This document shows, in pieces, positions 21,673-24,669 of a stretch of DNA of 24,669 bases. The stretch's first letter is position 1, and every line of letters starts with the position of its first letter. The position numbers were made by a program, and so were the translations under genes. Under the pieces are notes generated by a model that saw nothing but the letters and a program-made list of their open reading frames with translations, had not been told where the DNA came from and ran no database searches. Origin of the DNA: an uncultured Alphaproteobacteria bacterium (GTDB lineage: Bacteria > Pseudomonadota > Alphaproteobacteria > Rs-D84); the NCBI GenBank assembly GCA_934232895.1, contig CAKQGH010000012.1, positions 1 to 24,669 on the forward strand, written 5' to 3'.

Positions 21673-22707
21673 TTGGCACAATTTTGCATTTTTTGTGGTA
21701 AAAAACCAGAAAACAAAAACAAAGAACATGTTATTCCGCAATGGCTGAGCAAAGAAACCGACCGGTACAAGCGGATTTGCCACCTGGATGGTGTGACCGA
21801 TAAACAAATTCCGTTCAGTCAACTGACATTCCCGGCATGCACGGAATGTAATTCCAAATTTGCCCAACTGGAAAGCCAGGCCCAGTCCATATTGGCGGAC
21901 ATTCGTGCGGGCAAATCTTTGGATGCCATACAAATTCACATATTCCTGGATTGGATGGATAAAATTCGCGTTGGATTATGGTTGGGTGAATTGACATTGT
22001 CTAATCAAATAGAGCAAGCAAACCCAAAATTTCATATTGCCGATCGCGTTGGCGCAAAAGATAGAGTGCTGATGATTGAACGCATTGCCGATTTTGGCAA
22101 AGGGTTGGCGTTTGTTGGTGTGGCGACAGATTTGTTTTTGGATTCGCCCAGTGTATTTCAATTGGTTATTGATAACTATGTGTTTACCAGTGCATCCGAA
22201 CATGGTCTGGTTTCGGGCAAATTGGGATTCCCAAATGTCTCTAAAATTCACAAAAGTGACGATCGCGCGAAAAACTATTCGGATGTGACGCCGGGCCGCA
22301 ATAAAACAACGCACCCAGTTATAATGAATATGATGGCGTCGCCAATGCGCACAATTATATATCAACCAATATTTCGTACGTTTAATGCAGACCAGAAACA
22401 AATGTGGGACAATCCCTATGTTCGTGCACATTCATTAAGTTTTGAACACGGTGTTGGTGGAATCTTTTACCAGAAAAACAATAACACCATACAATATTTG
22501 GATGGTGAATCGCGGGTAAATATTTCCCCAAAACAAGATACGCCATATCGCGATGTTGAAAAAGTGTATTTGCGCACTCTTTCGTTGCAAAATTATGTTT
22601 TGGAAAATCGCATTGATTTCAAATCGGTCAGTGATGTGTCGCGCCGATACTACAATGTGTTGATGGCGCAAAACAGTATGGTGCTGCGTGCCAATAATTG
22701 TCGATAA
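21673..22707 (+). CDS. HNH-type zinc-finger nuclease-like protein
   Basis: This 344-residue protein appears to start at TTG (21673), with GAGGAA a few bases upstream. The N-terminus has the zinc-bound HNH-like layout: C5-x2-C8, then K-E-H-V-I-P (Glu18, His19), then C56-x2-C59-N60. That arrangement occurs in HNH endonucleases, including stand-alone ones of defence or mobile loci. The remaining 280 residues are not recognised; they are soluble, with mixed alpha/beta character. The catalytic H-N-H triad is only partly clear, so nuclease activity is inferred. The gene is alone, under a consensus promoter overlapped by an operator-like palindrome, and followed by a terminator and then RNA copy 2. 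A tightly controlled toxic or defence function is one reading. Confidence 0.65.
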   Translation: MAQFCIFCGKKPENKNKEHVIPQWLSKETDRYKRICHLDGVTDKQIPFSQLTFPACTECNSKFAQLESQAQSILADIRAGKSLDAIQIHIFLDWMDKIRVGLWLGELTLSNQIEQANPKFHIADRVGAKDRVLMIERIADFGKGLAFVGVATDLFLDSPSVFQLVIDNYVFTSASEHGLVSGKLGFPNVSKIHKSDDRAKNYSDVTPGRNKTTHPVIMNMMASPMRTIIYQPIFRTFNADQKQMWDNPYVRAHSLSFEHGVGGIFYQKNNNTIQYLDGESRVNISPKQDTPYRDVEKVYLRTLSLQNYVLENRIDFKSVSDVSRRYYNVLMAQNSMVLRANNCR

Positions 22708-22712
22708 AACAC

Positions 22713-22735
22713 GCCCGCCGGTTGGCGGGCATTTT
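22713..22735 (+). terminator. Intrinsic terminator after the HNH-type gene
   Basis: GCCCGCC-ggtt-GGCGGGC (22713-22730) and ATTTTT. A second small hairpin TCCCG-caat-CGGGA (22741-22754) follows. Confidence 0.9.
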
Positions 22736-22763
22736 TATATTCCCGCAATCGGGATATTTAATT

Positions 22764-22792
22764 TTGATTTTCGTTTATTTTTGGTGTAAAAT
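22764..22792 (+). promoter_or_regulatory. Promoter of structured RNA copy 2
   Basis: TTGATT (22764-22769), 17 bp, TAAAAT (22787-22792). The start would fall at about 22799, just before hairpin P1 and after the first ATG of the overlapping ORF, so the product is more likely an RNA than that ORF's message. Confidence 0.75.
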
Positions 22793-22794
22793 TT

Positions 22795-23067
22795 ATGTCG
22801 AATCCAATGGGAATTGGTTTCGTGGCTGTCGAAAGCCAACAGAAAAGCAGTATTAAAAATATCAATACTGAATCCGCCGATAGGGGCGCGAAAGCGTCTT
22901 TTATTGTATCCCCACCAGCCTGGTCGGGGAGCCGTCAGTACATACAACAGGGTTTCCCGAAGACTGGCGGAATCATGCTTTTCTGTGATTTTCGAACTCC
23001 CCGACCGCCATTCCGTTGGCGGTTTTATTTTGTTTGCGTTGTTGGGGGGAATATATGCGGCGTTTAA
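22795..23067 (+). CDS. ORF overlapping RNA copy 2, Ash/Icd-like pattern
   Basis: This 90-codon frame contains NPMGIGF near the start, GAKASFIVSPPAWSG in the middle and RQYIQQGFPKTGG after it. AKASF-x-VS followed by a G-rich turn recalls phage Ash/Icd-like proteins. It runs through the RNA's terminator and overlaps the start of the secreted protein at 23055. The predicted transcript start lies downstream of its first ATG, and no ribosome-binding site is seen, so translation is doubtful. Confidence 0.25.
   Translation: MSNPMGIGFVAVESQQKSSIKNINTESADRGAKASFIVSPPAWSGSRQYIQQGFPKTGGIMLFCDFRTPRPPFRWRFYFVCVVGGNICGV
22799..23033 (+). ncRNA. Structured RNA element, copy 2 (possibly C4/CI-like antisense RNA)
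   Basis: Same order of helices as copy 1 with different sequence: P1 CCAAT-ggga-ATTGG (22804-22817); P2 TGGCT/AGCCA (22823-22838); P3 CAGTATT/AATACTG (22848-22870); P4 GGGGCGC-gaaa-GCGTCTT with a GNRA loop (22883-22900). P5 is TCCCC-ACCA/TGGT-GGGGA (22909-22930). P6 GGTCGGGGAG/CTCCCCGACC (22922-22931 with 22997-23006) encloses P7 CCGTCAGT/ACTGGCGG (22932-22939 with 22963-22970) and a hairpin AATCAT/GTGATT. The terminator is ACCGCCA-ttccgt-TGGCGGT plus a T-rich tail (23004-23030). P5 and P6 share bases, so they exclude each other, and P6 also shares ACC with the terminator stem. The secreted-protein gene starts 22 bases after the element. Confidence 0.75.
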
Positions 23068-23810
23068 TCATATTATTTGGTGTTTTGTTTTGCGGTGCGG
23101 CGTACGCCGCAACCGAAACAATAAATTGGTTTGTTGATGGTGGGGTGTATGCCACCACCACATGTGAATCCGGCGGCGATATTACTTTACCCCCAACCCC
23201 AACAAAATATGGATACACATTCCATGGGTGGTCAGCTTACAAACGACTGGAATATATAGAGAGTACAGGCACGCAGTATATTGATTTGTCGTTTGGGTTT
23301 AATGCGGCAGACGAGATTGAGACCCAAATCAGCATTGATATTTCAGAAGGCACCGAAAGAGATAAGGCTATGTTATCGCCAATCGTTTGGAATGATGATA
23401 AGAACCGATTTTCTTTTGGTGTTTTTGCAAGCAAATTTACCATTGGTTTTGGGAACCAGGAAACAACCAGTACCATTTTACAACCAGACACCAAAAACGA
23501 TGGTAATTTACATACCTGGTATTACGGCGACCGCACGGTAAGCATCCCCGATGTCAATGCCGAACTAGATTTACAAAATATAACATTTGGGGGAACTACA
23601 CAAAATTTAAGATTGTTTTATGGGGTCAGAGCCCCCACCAAAGGCAAGATTGCATACTACAAGCATAAAAGAAACGGGTTTTTAATAGGCGACCTTATCC
23701 CGGTACTTGATCCCGAAGGGACGGCGTGCATGTACGATTTGGTGGAACAAAAATATTATTACAACGCCGGAACAGGGGACTTTATCGCGGGACCGGTGGT
23801 TGGCGAGTAA
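23055..23810 (+). CDS. Secreted protein: InlB-type repeat plus LamG-like domain
   Basis: The start at 23055 (251 residues) is chosen because GGGGGG precedes it and a signal peptide follows (MRRLIILFGVLFCGAAYA). Residues 22-60 form one InlB B-type repeat (CESGGDITLPPTPTKYGYTF then HGW). The rest begins YKRLEYIESTGTQYIDLSFG, a beta-rich segment found in many gut bacterial and phage surface proteins and probably of concanavalin/laminin-G fold. It ends with a short ACMYDLVEQKYYYNAGTGDF unit of the same family. Likely a secreted or surface-exposed binding protein; the ligand is unknown and no membrane anchor or sorting signal is visible. The next gene starts three bases after the stop. Confidence 0.8.
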   Translation: MRRLIILFGVLFCGAAYAATETINWFVDGGVYATTTCESGGDITLPPTPTKYGYTFHGWSAYKRLEYIESTGTQYIDLSFGFNAADEIETQISIDISEGTERDKAMLSPIVWNDDKNRFSFGVFASKFTIGFGNQETTSTILQPDTKNDGNLHTWYYGDRTVSIPDVNAELDLQNITFGGTTQNLRLFYGVRAPTKGKIAYYKHKRNGFLIGDLIPVLDPEGTACMYDLVEQKYYYNAGTGDFIAGPVVGE

Positions 23811-23813
23811 TAT

Positions 23814-24578
23814 ATGAAGTGGTACCCCGTAATCTTTGCCGTATTGATTCCTGTAAACGCATTTGCGCTGTATACAGAACCCATACCCAACATGTGTGGC
23901 GCGCTGGGTGATAAAATGTATGCCATATTTACCGTAAATACGCACAATTGCGCATCCGGACAATTTTTACCCGCAAACACCGATGGATGTCGCACGTGCC
24001 CGGCGGATTATACCTGCTCGGGTGGCACATATACATTTAACCCAACCGAATACTCCGGGGCGGTACGGTCGGCAAAGTACATTACACATACGATGACCAA
24101 TATGTGCGCGGATAATGCACAAAAAACATTTGTGGCGGTATTTACCCCAAACCAGCATACATGTGCACCGGGGTACTATTTACCCGCAAACATCGACGAA
24201 TGTACCAAATGCCCAACCGATAATTATTGCCCGGGCGGAACATATGCATTTAGTGAATCAACCCCCGGTGGTATAACGCCATGCCCCGCGGCACACCCGT
24301 ATGCGCCGGTTGGGATGTGGGTTGAAACCCAGTGTGGTCGTAAATTACATATAGGTGATGATGTAATGTACCTGCATCAAATGCCGGCAACACCGACGGA
24401 ACACCGATTTACGGTTGAATACAATGGCACGAAATACTCTGTAAACACTGTACCGCGTGAAAACACATCAACGTTGCCGAAAATGTCGTCTGGCGCGATG
24501 CACGAATTACACATAATGATGCCAGGCGTCGATGGTGCGGTCGCCGAATACATTGCCCACGATGATTCCGGCGAATAA
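23814..24578 (+). CDS. Secreted protein with two Cys-rich repeats
   Basis: This 254-residue protein has a signal peptide (MKWYPVIFAVLIPVNAFA). Two tandem units start at about residues 26 and 96 (period 70). Each has five cysteines in the same order and nearly the same spacing (28, 46, 59, 62, 68 and 98, 117, 130, 133, 139). Shared cores are LPANTDGCRTCPADYTCSGG and LPANIDECTKCPTDNYCPGG. The CxxC and CPGG features recall TNFR- or GCC2/GCC3-type repeats. The C-terminal part contains KLHIGDDVMYL and a YNGTKYSVN-type strand pair. It is probably disulfide-stabilised in the periplasm or at the surface. It starts three bases after the upstream gene, so one operon; function unknown. Confidence 0.78.
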   Translation: MKWYPVIFAVLIPVNAFALYTEPIPNMCGALGDKMYAIFTVNTHNCASGQFLPANTDGCRTCPADYTCSGGTYTFNPTEYSGAVRSAKYITHTMTNMCADNAQKTFVAVFTPNQHTCAPGYYLPANIDECTKCPTDNYCPGGTYAFSESTPGGITPCPAAHPYAPVGMWVETQCGRKLHIGDDVMYLHQMPATPTEHRFTVEYNGTKYSVNTVPRENTSTLPKMSSGAMHELHIMMPGVDGAVAEYIAHDDSGE

Positions 24579-24579
24579 A

Positions 24580-24600
24580 AAAACCGCGGGTTCCCGCGGT
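24580..24600 (-). terminator. Intrinsic terminator of the tRNA-Thr transcript
   Basis: ACCGCGGG-tt-CCCGCGGT (24583-24600). Read on the minus strand it follows the tRNA and runs into eight T, of which the first is the stem's last base; on the plus strand the tail is poor, so it mainly serves the tRNA. Confidence 0.88.
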
Positions 24601-24605
24601 AATTC

Positions 24606-24669
24606 TGGTGCCAGTTGTCGGACTTGAACCAACGACCCTCTGATTACAAATCAGATGCTCTACCAGCTG
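24606..24669 (-). tRNA. tRNA-Thr(TGT), 5' end off the right edge
   Basis: Visible on the minus strand are the 3' half of the D-arm, the anticodon stem TCTGA/TCAGA with loop TTTGTAA (anticodon TGT, reading ACA), the T-arm with GGTTCAAGTCC, the acceptor 3' strand ending CTGGC, discriminator A and an encoded CCA. Confidence 0.93.

Overview
The window looks like chromosomal DNA of an AT-leaning, host-associated alphaproteobacterium. The genes pointing that way are an IHF/HU protein, HemW, an OlsB/OlsA-type lipid pair, CvpA, a lytic transglycosylase and L-lactate dehydrogenase. The small secreted Cys-rich, InlB-repeat and tail-fibre-like proteins resemble those of uncultured gut lineages such as Candidatus Enterousia. 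That placement is inference from style of content; no rRNA is present.

Layout. 1-2712: a gene cut by the left edge whose 5' end runs into a GC-rich nested palindrome; a MerR regulator facing two overlapping flavodoxin genes, with a promoter of the MerR type (19-bp spacer); a MerC-like membrane protein; and a small secreted protein with a phage tail-fibre repeat. 2823-6445: tRNA-Arg(CCT), the IHF/HU gene, an M13 metallopeptidase and hemW. 6535-12469: an outer-membrane barrel, an MltB-type transglycosylase, olsB, an olsA/plsC-like acyltransferase and a eukaryote/archaeal-type prolyl-tRNA synthetase, so mostly envelope functions. 12475-17601: a structured RNA element followed by a tightly overlapping four-gene AT-rich glycan island (GT4, GT2, FkbH-like, hexapeptide acyltransferase). 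17605-18202: an orphan tail-fibre-type gene whose strong promoter is followed at once by a terminator hairpin. 18287-21621: ldh, a small GNAT, a membrane-anchored periplasmic thioredoxin-like protein, cvpA and a small membrane protein. 21618-24669: an HNH-type gene under a near-consensus promoter with a palindromic operator, a second copy of the structured RNA element, two secreted proteins, and tRNA-Thr(TGT) cut by the right edge.

The most interesting signal is the structured RNA element at about 12552-12797 and 22799-23033. The two copies share little primary sequence but keep the same order of hairpins, with many compensatory base changes, and both end in an intrinsic terminator. Both lie directly upstream of accessory genes. 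An overlapping reading frame is also shared, and together with the core fold (one long stem closing two hairpins) it recalls the Ash/Icd ORF and C4/CI antisense RNA loci of phages P1 and P4. I offer that as a hypothesis, not an identification.
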